In this document: positions 1 through 8,478 of the stretch, piece after piece
How the letters are laid out: the number at the start of each line of letters is the position of its first letter
How positions within the stretch are numbered: position 1 is the first letter of the stretch
Source of the DNA: Fidelibacterota bacterium
GTDB lineage: Bacteria; Fidelibacterota; Marinisomatia; SCGC-AAA003-L08; TS1B11
Assembly: GCA_020354025.1 (NCBI GenBank)
Contig: CP070638.1
Location: forward strand, 2,115,642 to 2,179,641
DNA: 64,000 bases
Direction: 5' to 3'
Notes under the pieces: generated by a model
Told to the model about the DNA's origin: nothing
Seen by the model: the letters and a program-made list of their open reading frames with translations, nothing else
Databases searched by the model: none
Position numbers and translations under genes: made by a program

Positions 1-840
1 GAAATCGGGGTTAGGGGTATAGGTCAGGTCAGGCAGGGTGCCGGAGAGGCTGCCGTTGTCCGGGCCGCTGACTACTTCGTAACTGAGCACGTCGCCCTCA
101 TCCACATCGGAGGCCGTCAGGGTGATGGCGACGCTCGCGTCCTCAGAGGTGGAGACTGACTGGTCAGCGGCTATCGGGGCATCGTTGACCGGGTTGACGG
201 TGATGGCAACATCGGCGTTGGCCGAGCCGCCATTGCCATCGCTTATGGTGTAGGTGAAGCTGTCGCTGCCGTTGAAGTTCTCTTCGGGAGTATAGGTTAC
301 GGTGCCGTCGGAGTTGATTGCCGTTGATCCGTTGGAACCCTGAGTGGCGCTCTCTACTGACAGGGCGTCTCCGTCAGGATCGCTGTCGTTGGCCGCCACG
401 TCTATAGTAACCGGCGTGTCCTCATCGGTGGTGGCGGCATCATTGACCGCTACCGGATTTTGATTGGCCTGGGCCGCCCTTACGCGAACCCTGACCTGGG
501 CTCTATCTGTGCCCTTGCGTCCATCATCTGCCGTGTACTCAAAAGTGTCTTCGCCGATAAAATTGGGGGTGGCCCTATAGAGTAAAGTGCCGTCGTCTTG
601 AATGTGTACTACGCCTCTGGCTCGACGGACGTTCCTGACCGTAAGCGGATCGCCGTCTGGATCGGAGTCGTTTGCCAGCACCGGAATGATGACGGTATTC
701 CCCTGAACCACTGTGGCTGAATCATCTTGGGCTACAGGAGGATTATTTCGGCCCCCTCCCCTCTGAGCCCAGACGGGTTGTGCGCCCACCAGACCTGCCA
801 GAAGTGCGAGCGTGATAGTATGCCGGAGTAACTTGTTCAT
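1..840 (-). CDS. Exported cadherin/Ig-like tandem-repeat protein, 5' part (truncated by window edge)
   Basis: The frame is open from an ATG at 840 to the window edge (280 codons, no stop), so only the N-terminal part is seen. Residues 1-26 form a signal peptide (basic start, hydrophobic run, then QPVWAQ). A short Gly/Arg/Asn-rich linker leads to tandem domains of about 95-100 residues, each opening with NPPVAQDD, NPVAVNDA or NDAPIAAD and carrying acidic DSDPDGDPL-type calcium-binding motifs and a (D/S)(T/S)FTYT-type strand. This is the tandem cadherin-like (VCBS/BIG-type) pattern of large surface adhesins. At least three repeats are visible. It diverges from the kinase gene at 1520, with CRP-type palindromes between them. 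No clear ribosome binding site precedes the ATG. The family assignment is firm; the ligand and full length are unknown. Confidence 0.85.
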   Translation of the reverse strand, partial: MNKLLRHTITLALLAGLVGAQPVWAQRGGGRNNPPVAQDDSATVVQGNTVIIPVLANDSDPDGDPLTVRNVRRARGVVHIQDDGTLLYRATPNFIGEDTFEYTADDGRKGTDRAQVRVRVRAAQANQNPVAVNDAATTDEDTPVTIDVAANDSDPDGDALSVESATQGSNGSTAINSDGTVTYTPEENFNGSDSFTYTISDGNGGSANADVAITVNPVNDAPIAADQSVSTSEDASVAITLTASDVDEGDVLSYEVVSGPDNGSLSGTLPDLTYTPNPDF

Positions 841-928
841 CGTTTTATTAATCCCAAACACTGTTTGTTTCCTAATTATCTTCTTTCCAAAATCTTGCCG
901 AATGGTAGCCTGGTTCTCGTTAATAAGC

Positions 929-944
929 TGTGATAAATATCACA
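929..944. promoter_or_regulatory. CRP/FNR-family palindrome 1 (TGTGA-N6-TCACA)
   Basis: TGTGATAAATATCACA is a perfect match to the CRP consensus TGTGA-N6-TCACA. It is the closest site to the minus-strand repeat-protein start at 840, 89 bases away. The regulator is not encoded in the window. Confidence 0.75.
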
Positions 945-957
945 GAATTATTCGGTT

Positions 958-973
958 TGTGATATTGATCACA
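958..973. promoter_or_regulatory. CRP/FNR-family palindrome 2 (TGTGA-N6-TCACA)
   Basis: TGTGATATTGATCACA is a second perfect TGTGA-N6-TCACA palindrome. Its centre is 29 bases from that of site 1. Confidence 0.75.
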
Positions 974-1096
974 GGCCAACAAGTTCCTATTTCAATACTC
1001 ACTTAGCCACTGCCATTTTCACAAACTCGACCATTAGTACTTACGTTACTATACATCGGCGCTTACTCGATTGATTTGAGCAAAAGTCTTACCAAA

Positions 1097-1112
1097 CGTG
1101 ATATTGGTCACG
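1097..1112. promoter_or_regulatory. CRP/FNR-family palindrome 3 (CGTGA-N6-TCACG)
   Basis: CGTGATATTGGTCACG is symmetrical, with the outermost T/A pair of the CRP consensus changed to C/G on both sides. The inner ATATTG resembles that of site 2. Confidence 0.65.
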
Positions 1113-1137
1113 TTCTCTGTCCGATTCCAACCTTTGG

Positions 1138-1153
1138 CGTGATAATAATCACA
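1138..1153. promoter_or_regulatory. CRP/FNR-family palindrome 4 (CGTGA-N6-TCACA)
   Basis: CGTGATAATAATCACA keeps both GTGA/TCAC half-sites with the 6-base spacer. Its centre is 41 bases from that of site 3, roughly four helical turns. Confidence 0.65.
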
Positions 1154-1267
1154 AATATATGTCACGCCAAGTAAATTTATGCCGTTCAGCAAAGGGCATC
1201 TCTGTGATCGTACAGTGCAACTTCAGGGTGGATAGTCAATGAGTGTATCCAAGCCCTGGAGAATGTT

Positions 1268-1282
1268 TGTGAGAACGTCACA
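1268..1282. promoter_or_regulatory. CRP-like half-site pair 5 with 5-base spacer
   Basis: TGTGAGAACGTCACA has both perfect half-sites but a 5-base spacer instead of 6, so it may be a weak or altered site. It is the one nearest the kinase gene at 1520. Confidence 0.45.
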
Positions 1283-1519
1283 ATAATACAACTATATTGT
1301 TAATTAACAGGTAATTGCAACAATATTATTCCCCGTTCCGTCGGTGGTTGCGGCAAAATCGTATCTTCTCCGGATGTTATAATACAGACCCGTGACCATG
1401 AGAACCCGGGATAGGGCGACTCAAAATCCGGGTAAAGATTGCCCCTCGAGATTCGTTTTTTTTTCGGCTAGACGGTCATATATTACCCCCACTGCCAACT
1501 AACCAACAGGTGTTGTGAG

Positions 1520-4006
1520 ATGGTACTCCAGAACCAGCGGATAAGGTTCGTCCTCGCAATGGATGCACTGCTCTTTTTCATGGGTGTAATTGGTACTTAT
1601 CGCGTGGTGGTCAGAGCCGGCCTGCCAGCCGGACTTGACATGGACCAGGGTCAAGTGGTCGTCAGGGAGTTGCGCAACTCGGCGACGGACACTGACTTGC
1701 ACCTGGGAGACACAATCCGTTCTATTAACGGACAGGCCGTATCTACAATCCGGGATGTTGAATTCCTTACCGATCACCTGACGATTGGGAGCAATCTCTC
1801 CCTGGAAGTTGAGAGGCAGGGGACCACTCGGATAATTGTGGTGCCCCTTTTAAGGTTCTATGGCCTAAGGTACCTGATAATCCACTGTTTGGTGGGTAGC
1901 CTGTACTTTTTCTTGGGCATCCTGGTACTGCTGAAAAAGCCTGGTGACCGGGCGGCGTCTGTCTTTCATTGGGCATCGGTAGCCGTAGGAGTCATGGTGA
2001 TGACCACCTGGGCTAGTTACGCTATCAAGCCTGCGGGCCTGGGACAAGCCATGCAGGTGCTGGACCTGGCGGCTAACGCTGCGATCCCTGTTCTATTCGT
2101 ACACCTCTGCTTCGTCTTCCCCCGGGAGAAGATGATAACAGTGCGGAAACTGTTACCGATATTGTACGCTATATCGGCTGTCTTCCTGATCTGGATGGCG
2201 ATTATGTTTCTACGCGCCACCTTTCCGCCGACTGTGACAGGTTATCACGACTTCCTGGAAGTGTTTGATGGATTTCGCTGGTTCTTCTCTGTGTGTATTA
2301 TCGTAGGGGTTGTGAATCTGCTTCATTCCTATTTCACCGCCATTGAAGAGCTGGAGCGCCGCAAGCTCCGGTGGGTCATTCTGGGGCTTTGGGCAGGACC
2401 GCTCGGTTTCATTTTCCTCTGGGCCATTCCATATATCATCCTTTCCCGCGCCCTGGTAGCGGCGGACATTATCGTGCTTATCTCCGCCGTGATACCTGTC
2501 ACCTTCGCAATTTCCATCGTCCGTTATCACATCATGGACATCGACCTGATTTTCAACCGCAGTACCGTATACACCATCGTGTTGGGGGCCTTGTTGATGA
2601 TATACGCGCTGGTAGTGGGAGTGGCGGCGGTGGTCATCGGCGCTTTCACCGTCAAAGCCTCGTTGATCGCGTCAGGTGTCGCCGCAACGGCGGTGGCGCT
2701 CCTCTTTGAACCGATACGGCGTGCGGTACAGCAGCTTGTGGATCAGACCTTTTTCCGGGTCAGGTATAATTATCGGGAGGCCCAACGGCAATTCGTCGAA
2801 GAGCTTACGCGTTGCGTGGATAGCCAGCAGCTAGCGGATCTCATTGTCAGCCGGACGAACAATCTGCTCCAGCTGGAGCAAATCGGATTTTTCAGCATGG
2901 AGGATCCTGACCGCGAGCCGGTCCTGCTTGCACACAGAAATGGCGACCGGCTACTGGCAGTAGAAGGGACGAAAGTGGTGAGACGGTTGCAGCCCCCGCT
3001 ACGGCTTCCCCTCGCTCTGGATGATAGGCTTGAACCTGGCGTGCCTCACGACTCAGCTGACCTTGACCTATTCCATGATCGGGGAATCGCGCTTGTCTTT
3101 TCGGTGCCATCTGAGCGTTTTGAAACCCTGGCTCTGCTCGTCCTGGGAGCCAAGAAGTCGGGAGCACGGTTCAATATCGAAGATATGGATCTGCTCAGTT
3201 CCGTAGCCTCCCAGGCTGGTCAGGCCCTTGCACGTATCACCCTCCAGCAGAAGCTGGTACTGGAGCGGGAGGAGACACAGCGCTTGGAAGAACTGAATCG
3301 GCTTAAGTCCTACTTCGTTTCCAGTGTTTCCCACGAGCTGAAAACGCCCCTTACCTCCATCAGGTTATTTGCTGAATTGCTCCAGTCGCAGAAAAAGGTC
3401 ACTCCAGAGCAGAAACAGGAGTACCTGGAAATTATCGGGGGCGAAAGCGAACGGTTAACCGCGCTAATCGAAAACGTCCTAGATTTCGCGAAAGTGGAAC
3501 GGGGCGTTAAAGAGTACCGCTTTGCCGATGTCAAACTTAATGAGCTGGTGCAGAAGGTGTTGAAGTCTCTGCAATACCAGTTCAAAATTCAGCAGTTTCA
3601 GGTACAGGTTGACCTTTATCAGCAGGAGAATATCATTAGCGCCGACGCCGACGCGGTCACCGAATCCCTGACGAATCTGCTTTCCAACGCCATGAAGTTC
3701 TCCCGGGAGAAAAAACGGGTAACCGTAACGACCTTCTGTCGGGAAGGCTTCGCTGGCGTCGCTGTTGAGGATCAGGGAATCGGGATCTCCAAGGAAGACC
3801 GGGAGCATATTTTTGATCCATTTTACCGGGCACATGAAGGAACGACGCGGGAGCTGGCAGGGACCGGGCTGGGATTAGCCTTGGTCAAGCACATCATAGA
3901 GGCGCACCAGGGGAAAATCGAAGTGCGCAGCAAGCCTGGAAAAGGGAGCACATTCACCCTGCTGTTTCCATTGGAGGTGAACCATGAGGCGCATACTGAT
4001 AGTTGA
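1520..4006 (+). CDS. PDZ-multi-TM-GAF sensor histidine kinase
   Basis: A membrane sensor kinase of 828 residues. After an N-terminal hydrophobic helix, residues about 33-95 form a PDZ-like domain (GDTIRSINGQAV). About eight hydrophobic segments follow between residues 110 and 390, then a GAF-like region (about 420-590), a HisKA helix with SHELKTPLTSI (phospho-acceptor His605), and an HATPase domain with an N box (LTNLLSNAMKFS), a G1 box (DQGIGI), an F box (FDPFYRAHEG) and a G2 box (GTGLGLALVKHI). All catalytic boxes are intact, so it should autophosphorylate. Its 3' end overlaps the response-regulator gene by 23 bases, which makes that regulator its likely partner. An extracytoplasmic PDZ domain suggests sensing of protein or peptide termini, but that is inference. 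CRP-type palindromes lie 240-590 bases upstream. The start is the ATG at 1520, with GTTGTGAG just before it. Confidence 0.9.
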   Translation: MVLQNQRIRFVLAMDALLFFMGVIGTYRVVVRAGLPAGLDMDQGQVVVRELRNSATDTDLHLGDTIRSINGQAVSTIRDVEFLTDHLTIGSNLSLEVERQGTTRIIVVPLLRFYGLRYLIIHCLVGSLYFFLGILVLLKKPGDRAASVFHWASVAVGVMVMTTWASYAIKPAGLGQAMQVLDLAANAAIPVLFVHLCFVFPREKMITVRKLLPILYAISAVFLIWMAIMFLRATFPPTVTGYHDFLEVFDGFRWFFSVCIIVGVVNLLHSYFTAIEELERRKLRWVILGLWAGPLGFIFLWAIPYIILSRALVAADIIVLISAVIPVTFAISIVRYHIMDIDLIFNRSTVYTIVLGALLMIYALVVGVAAVVIGAFTVKASLIASGVAATAVALLFEPIRRAVQQLVDQTFFRVRYNYREAQRQFVEELTRCVDSQQLADLIVSRTNNLLQLEQIGFFSMEDPDREPVLLAHRNGDRLLAVEGTKVVRRLQPPLRLPLALDDRLEPGVPHDSADLDLFHDRGIALVFSVPSERFETLALLVLGAKKSGARFNIEDMDLLSSVASQAGQALARITLQQKLVLEREETQRLEELNRLKSYFVSSVSHELKTPLTSIRLFAELLQSQKKVTPEQKQEYLEIIGGESERLTALIENVLDFAKVERGVKEYRFADVKLNELVQKVLKSLQYQFKIQQFQVQVDLYQQENIISADADAVTESLTNLLSNAMKFSREKKRVTVTTFCREGFAGVAVEDQGIGISKEDREHIFDPFYRAHEGTTRELAGTGLGLALVKHIIEAHQGKIEVRSKPGKGSTFTLLFPLEVNHEAHTDS

Positions 4007-4667
4007 GGACGATCCGGCAATCCTGAAAGGACTGGAAGTCAGCCTTGGGGAGGAACACTACCGGATTCTATCAGCTATGGACGGGGAGGAGGGCTATCAG
4101 TTGGCCAGGGAGGAGAATGTCGACCTGATCATCCTGGATGTGATGCTGCCCCGTAAAAATGGCGATGAAATCTGCCGCGACCTGCGCGCCGGAGGAATCG
4201 AGACGCCGATTCTCATGTTGACCAGTAAAAAGGAGGAGACAGACAAGGTTCTGGGGCTGGAGCTGGGCGCCGACGACTACATGACCAAGCCGTTCAGCGT
4301 GCGCGAGCTGCAGGCGCGTATCCGGGCCCTGCTGCGGCGGCATAAGGGAGTCAGGAAGGACATTGACGATTGTACGTTCGGTGATGTGCACATTGATTTC
4401 AGGCGGCAGGAGGCCGATAAGGCAGGAATCCCGGTCAAATTGTCAGGGAAGGAGTATGAGGTCCTGAAATACCTGGTCCAGCACGAGAGGGAGGTAGTCA
4501 CTCGGAACATGCTGCTGGACGAGGTCTGGGGCTACGAGGCCTATCCCGCTACCCGTACAGTGGATAACTACATCCTGTCCCTGCGAAAGAAGCTGGAGGA
4601 TAATCCGTCCCAACCAAAGCACCTGCTCACAGCCCACGCCTCGGGATACAAGTTTGTGAAGGGGTAA
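3984..4667 (+). CDS. OmpR/PhoB-family response regulator
   Basis: A DNA-binding response regulator of 227 residues. The receiver domain (1-120) has the acidic pocket ED9-D10, phospho-acceptor Asp52 (LIILDVMLP), Thr80 and Lys102 (DDYMTKPF), all canonical. The C-terminal winged-helix domain (about 130-225) carries VKLSGKEYEVLKYL and the recognition-helix region RTVDNYILSLRKKLE, typical of OmpR/PhoB. The ATG at 3984 lies inside the last 23 bases of the kinase gene and is preceded by TTGGAGGTGAACC, a good ribosome binding site, so the two are translationally coupled. It should be phosphorylated by that kinase. Target genes are unknown; the divergent repeat-protein gene is one candidate. Confidence 0.93.
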   Translation: MRRILIVEDDPAILKGLEVSLGEEHYRILSAMDGEEGYQLAREENVDLIILDVMLPRKNGDEICRDLRAGGIETPILMLTSKKEETDKVLGLELGADDYMTKPFSVRELQARIRALLRRHKGVRKDIDDCTFGDVHIDFRRQEADKAGIPVKLSGKEYEVLKYLVQHEREVVTRNMLLDEVWGYEAYPATRTVDNYILSLRKKLEDNPSQPKHLLTAHASGYKFVKG

Positions 4668-4895
4668 ATATCCAGATGGAAGGGGTATCCCGCTGTGTAG
4701 GGGCGAAACTCAATGCGTCCCTGCCAGATTAGTACCACTTTCCAGCTGGCCGTGAAGCGTCGATCATCGCGACCCATGCTTCATGTAGTTGTAACAAGTA
4801 TGGCGCCGCTTTTCCACTGGAAAGATTTTGTAAGGGCGGGCAGGCTTGTAGAATAATCCCATTTATCTTTACAGGAAGAGGGTCTGTCAGGGTGG

Positions 4896-5723
4896 TTAGA
4901 GAGCGCAGTTATCGATCAGGCGCACGACACCGATGCTGGCAGCCACCAGCAGCCGGGCACCTTCCTCCGGGGCGGTGAGCGGCTCCAGGCTCGCACCATC
5001 AACCAGAGCCAGATAATCCACCTGGAAGCCCGCAGCTGCCAGGGTGCTGCGCTCCTCGCTCAGGGCAGCTGCGGCATCCTGGTCAGCACCGATGGCGGCC
5101 CTCAGGCGGTCCAAGGCCTGCTTGAGCCGGGGCGCACGGGCCCTTTCATCCGGAGATAGGAGGCTATTGCGGCTTGACAAGGCTAGGCCATCGGTTTCCC
5201 GGATAGTTGGGCCGCAGCGAATCGTCACCGGCAGGTTTAGATCGCCGACCATTGCCCGGATTACTTGGAGCTGTTGGTAGTCTTTCTCGCCGAAGTAGGC
5301 CACATCGGGTTGGACGATGTCCAATAGCTTGGACACCACCGAGCAGACTCCCTCAAAGTGCCCAGGTCGATGCTCTCCCTCCCACCGGGCCGCTACAGCG
5401 CCGGGATTGATGGTGATGGAGTAGCCCTTGGGATACATTACCTCGTCAGTGGGCAGGAAAACGCTATCCACCTCCAGACTCTCTAGTAGCATGCGATCCT
5501 TCTCCCAAGTGCGGGGGTAGCTGGCCAGGTCCTCAGGATCGTTGAACTGGGTGGGATTCACATACACCGATACAACCACCGTCCGGTTCTCCCGACCGGC
5601 CAGCCGCACAAGGGAGAGATGCCCCTCATGCAGATTACCCATGGTGGGCACGAAACCGAGGGGGCTGCGTAATTGGCTAGCCCGGAAATCACGAATCTCC
5701 TCGATATTACGTAGGATGTTCAT
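4896..5723 (-). CDS. panC: Pantothenate synthetase PanC
   Basis: Cytosolic enzyme that joins pantoate and beta-alanine with ATP to make pantothenate, the vitamin B5 step of coenzyme A synthesis. The 275-residue protein has the HIGH-type motif PTMGNLHEGH (His32 and His35), the GEKDYQQL segment, and the LALSSRN motif of the nucleotide-binding loop, all at usual positions; the length is normal for PanC. It begins inside the stop of panB (ATGA overlap, 4 bases), so panB and panC are translationally coupled. The upstream panD that would provide beta-alanine is damaged, so this enzyme may depend on beta-alanine from elsewhere. Confidence 0.96.
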   Translation of the reverse strand: MNILRNIEEIRDFRASQLRSPLGFVPTMGNLHEGHLSLVRLAGRENRTVVVSVYVNPTQFNDPEDLASYPRTWEKDRMLLESLEVDSVFLPTDEVMYPKGYSITINPGAVAARWEGEHRPGHFEGVCSVVSKLLDIVQPDVAYFGEKDYQQLQVIRAMVGDLNLPVTIRCGPTIRETDGLALSSRNSLLSPDERARAPRLKQALDRLRAAIGADQDAAAALSEERSTLAAAGFQVDYLALVDGASLEPLTAPEEGARLLVAASIGVVRLIDNCAL

Positions 5724-6502
5724 CGAGAGACGAATGAACCCTCACGCACCTCCTGTACGAATCGGGCCAGCCCTTTGATGATGGTCCGGCCTGCTTCGGT
5801 GTAGCGTTTAGCGTGGCGTGGTTTGAAACCGGGTCGAAGGCCGAGCAGATCGTGGAATACCTGCACTTGGCCGTCACAGGCAGGACCGGCGCCGATACCG
5901 ATGGTTGGCATTTCAAGTGTCCTGGTGATCTCCGCGGCCAGATTGTGGGGGATATTCTCGAGGACCAGGGCAAAAGCTCCGGCATCCTGGAGGGCCTGTG
6001 CGCTGGCCAGTAGCTTCCGTTGCTCCGCCGCTGTTTTGCCCCGCTTGCCGTAACCGCCGTAGAGATGAATGGATTGTGGTTGCAGTCCCAGGTGAGCCAT
6101 GACCGGTATGCCCGCCGCAATCAGAGCCCGCACCTGGGGCGTGATCTCTTCTCCGCCCTCAAGTTTAACGGCATGGGCACGCCCCTCTTTCAGCGCTAGC
6201 CCGGCGGAACGCAGCGCATTTTCCGGCGAGACCTGGTAGGACATGAAAGGCAAGTCGGTGATGACAAACATATCCGGTGCCCCGCGCACCACTAGCTTAG
6301 TGTGATAAATCATCTCGTGGAGGGTAACCGACAGGGTGTTATCGCTCCCCTGGACTACCATACCCAGGGAGTCGCCGACCAGCAATGCATCCACGCCAGC
6401 GGCCTGGGCCAGGGCAGCCATAGTTGCATCGTAGGCGGTCACCAGCGCTAGGGGACGGCCCGACTCCTTGGCCTTTTGGAAAAGGGTTATAGTATTGCTC
6501 AT
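5720..6502 (-). CDS. panB: 3-methyl-2-oxobutanoate hydroxymethyltransferase PanB
   Basis: Transfers a hydroxymethyl group from methylenetetrahydrofolate to 2-oxoisovalerate, giving ketopantoate, the first committed step to pantoate. The 260-residue TIM-barrel protein shows the metal ligands Asp44 (VGDSLGM) and Asp83 (TDLPFMSY), Glu115 (VKLEGG) and the catalytic Glu182 (LVLENIP). The segment AHLGLQPQSIHLYGGY is the family signature. The start overlaps the end of the panD frame by ATGA, and the stop overlaps panC by ATGA, giving an unbroken panD-panB-panC transcription unit on the minus strand. PanB is usually a decamer. No ketopantoate reductase (panE) is seen in the window. Confidence 0.96.
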   Translation of the reverse strand: MSNTITLFQKAKESGRPLALVTAYDATMAALAQAAGVDALLVGDSLGMVVQGSDNTLSVTLHEMIYHTKLVVRGAPDMFVITDLPFMSYQVSPENALRSAGLALKEGRAHAVKLEGGEEITPQVRALIAAGIPVMAHLGLQPQSIHLYGGYGKRGKTAAEQRKLLASAQALQDAGAFALVLENIPHNLAAEITRTLEMPTIGIGAGPACDGQVQVFHDLLGLRPGFKPRHAKRYTEAGRTIIKGLARFVQEVREGSFVSR

Positions 6503-6869
6503 GGCTCGTCACTGCTGATGGAAGTCACGGTGTTGCTCTCGTCGACAAAGACAACGGTCGGGGGATACTTAGGCTCTTCTGCTTCCTCAGCGGTCTGGAA
6601 GGTCATGATAGACACCAGATCGCCGACGTTAACCGTGTGGGCTGCCGCCCCGTTGATACAGACCTCGCCGGGCCGACCATGACCGCACACGGGGTAGGTC
6701 TCCAACCGGCTACCATAAATAATGTCGGCCACCAGGACCTTTTCATGGTCAAGGATACCCGCCGTCGCATCAGGACGGGATTAAGGGTGATGGGACCCAC
6801 GTTGTTCGGATTGGCTTCGGTCACGGTGGCCCGGTGGATTTTGCTCTTGAGGATCGTAACCAGATTCAT
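6499..6869 (-). pseudogene. panD: Damaged aspartate 1-decarboxylase panD (frameshift, cleavage-site Ser replaced by Pro)
   Basis: PanD decarboxylates aspartate to beta-alanine after self-cleaving between Gly and Ser to create a pyruvoyl group. The reading starting at ATG 6869 gives a clear PanD N-terminus (ILKSKIHRATVTEA, with the catalytic Lys10) but then NNVGPIT, where the family has Y-x-G-S: the serine that becomes the pyruvoyl group is Pro26, and the preceding Tyr is Asn. Around 6766-6772 the frame must shift to continue as DATAGILDHEKVLVADI, then SRLETYPV and the ICINGAAA-type strand, ending FVDESNTVTS at 6499, where ATGA overlaps panB. One base missing near CTGATGCG explains the shift. 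Either lesion alone should abolish activity. A sequencing error could explain the frameshift but not easily the Ser-to-Pro change as well. Confidence 0.85.
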
Positions 6870-7038
6870 ATGCTTGCTTTCATCGTCAATTGGATAATTT
6901 CCTACATTCTGACACGTAAATCCAGTTGGCATTATTCCCAGGTTCTGTGTCGCTACGTCCATCTATCATGTAAACAATCAGCCGTACTGGAGTACGCCCC
7001 AACGCTGGCCGGGAAACACGTCGGTACGGGAATCCCCC

Positions 7039-8433
7039 TCAGCGGTGGCTCCTCAATCCTCTGAAGTAGAATACCAGGCCTACAGCGATAAGTCCCACCG
7101 CGCCACCCACGACCTTAACGAAGAACCACAGAGGCGAAGTCGCTACCTCGGTTGGGAGGGTGGCCAGGACGATGGAGACGACGGTGGTAGCGAATCCACT
7201 GGCGGCTACGATAACCACTATTGGTGTACCCCCGGGGATGGTGAAAACCGGTCGCTTCGCCCCGATCCCCCGCCGTCGAACGGAAACCAGGGTCAGGAAC
7301 AGATACAGGTAGGGGATGAAGTAAACGATGATGGTGGTGTCCACAAGCACCATATAGGCCTCCTCTACTGAGCTGCCCAGAGCACCCAGCAGTATGAATA
7401 TGGAGGCCCCTACGCCCTGCACCAGCAGAGCCACATGGGGAGTGCCCCAGCGGTTGTGAACCCGCCCCAACCCCGAAGGCAGATAACGGTCTAGCCCTAT
7501 CACGAATGGGATTCGCGCACTGCCCGCCAGCCAGGCGCTAAAGCCGCCCAGGCCGGCCAGGACGATCATGAAGCCGACAATGCGGAATAGCGGCAGCCCT
7601 AGCAGCTCACCGGCTTGGCCGATGGCTTCCACCACGCCGGTCACCAAGTCCACGCCCGAAGTGGAGAAGGTGGCCAGCACCGCTAGGGTACCCACAATAT
7701 AAATGCCCGCAATGAGGGGGGCGGCGACGAGGATGGAGCGGGGGAGTGAGCGGGCTGGATCGCGTACTTCACCACCCATGATCACTGCCAGCTCCAGTCC
7801 TGCCAATGCAAAACAGAGGCTCGACCAGAGTCCCAGGCTGTTTCCGCTGAGATCCGGGACTAGGGCACCGGCGGTGAAGGGATTTTGCCCCACCCCCAGG
7901 TTCCAGGCGGCTACACCCAGGATAATCAGCAGGGCCACAACGATCCAATTGGCCAGGGCGCCGGTGTTCTGCACCCACCGGCCGGACCGCAGCCCAATGA
8001 GGTTCAATCCCGTTGCCAGCCAGAGAATAATCAGAGAAAAGGCCACCTGATAAAGGACGTTATCCGCCAGACCGGCGTATTGCTTTCCAAGGATGAACAC
8101 CGCGTTGCCGGCTACGAAAATGATTAGCGACGGGAGGTAGATGAGGTTGCACACCCAGTAAGCCCAGCCGCAGATGAAGCCGTGGAGTGGACCGAACGCC
8201 TCACGGGTCCATACATATATGCCCCCTTCCTCCGGCAGGCGTGACGAGAGCTCCAGGACGGCCAGTCCCTGGGGAATGAAAAACAACAGAACAGCCAGCA
8301 GCCAGAGGATAATGGATGAGGGGCCGATGTTGGCGGCTGTGAGCAGCCAGCGCAGCCCTACGATAGCGACAACGTGAAGCAAGACCAGGTCACGGAGGCC
8401 CATAATCCGCGGAAGCTCAGGGCGCTGATTCAT
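7039..8433 (-). CDS. APC-family amino acid permease
   Basis: An inner-membrane transporter of 464 residues with about 12 hydrophobic segments. The N-terminus (GLRDLVLLHVVAIVGLRWL) and the following SRLPEEGGIYVWTREAFG segment match the first helices and loop of the amino acid-polyamine-organocation superfamily; PEEGG is the conserved turn before helix 3. It lies 169 bases downstream of the pan cluster on the same strand and 45 bases after the acyltransferase gene, so it may share a transcript with either. The substrate cannot be read from sequence; amino acid or amine uptake or antiport is typical. Supply of beta-alanine or aspartate to the neighbouring pantothenate pathway is possible but only inferred from position. 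Confidence 0.88.
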   Translation of the reverse strand: MNQRPELPRIMGLRDLVLLHVVAIVGLRWLLTAANIGPSSIILWLLAVLLFFIPQGLAVLELSSRLPEEGGIYVWTREAFGPLHGFICGWAYWVCNLIYLPSLIIFVAGNAVFILGKQYAGLADNVLYQVAFSLIILWLATGLNLIGLRSGRWVQNTGALANWIVVALLIILGVAAWNLGVGQNPFTAGALVPDLSGNSLGLWSSLCFALAGLELAVIMGGEVRDPARSLPRSILVAAPLIAGIYIVGTLAVLATFSTSGVDLVTGVVEAIGQAGELLGLPLFRIVGFMIVLAGLGGFSAWLAGSARIPFVIGLDRYLPSGLGRVHNRWGTPHVALLVQGVGASIFILLGALGSSVEEAYMVLVDTTIIVYFIPYLYLFLTLVSVRRRGIGAKRPVFTIPGGTPIVVIVAASGFATTVVSIVLATLPTEVATSPLWFFVKVVGGAVGLIAVGLVFYFRGLRSHR

Positions 8434-8478
8434 CTCGAATCCCAGGATTTCAGGAAAGTGTTCATAACGGCTTGTCTG

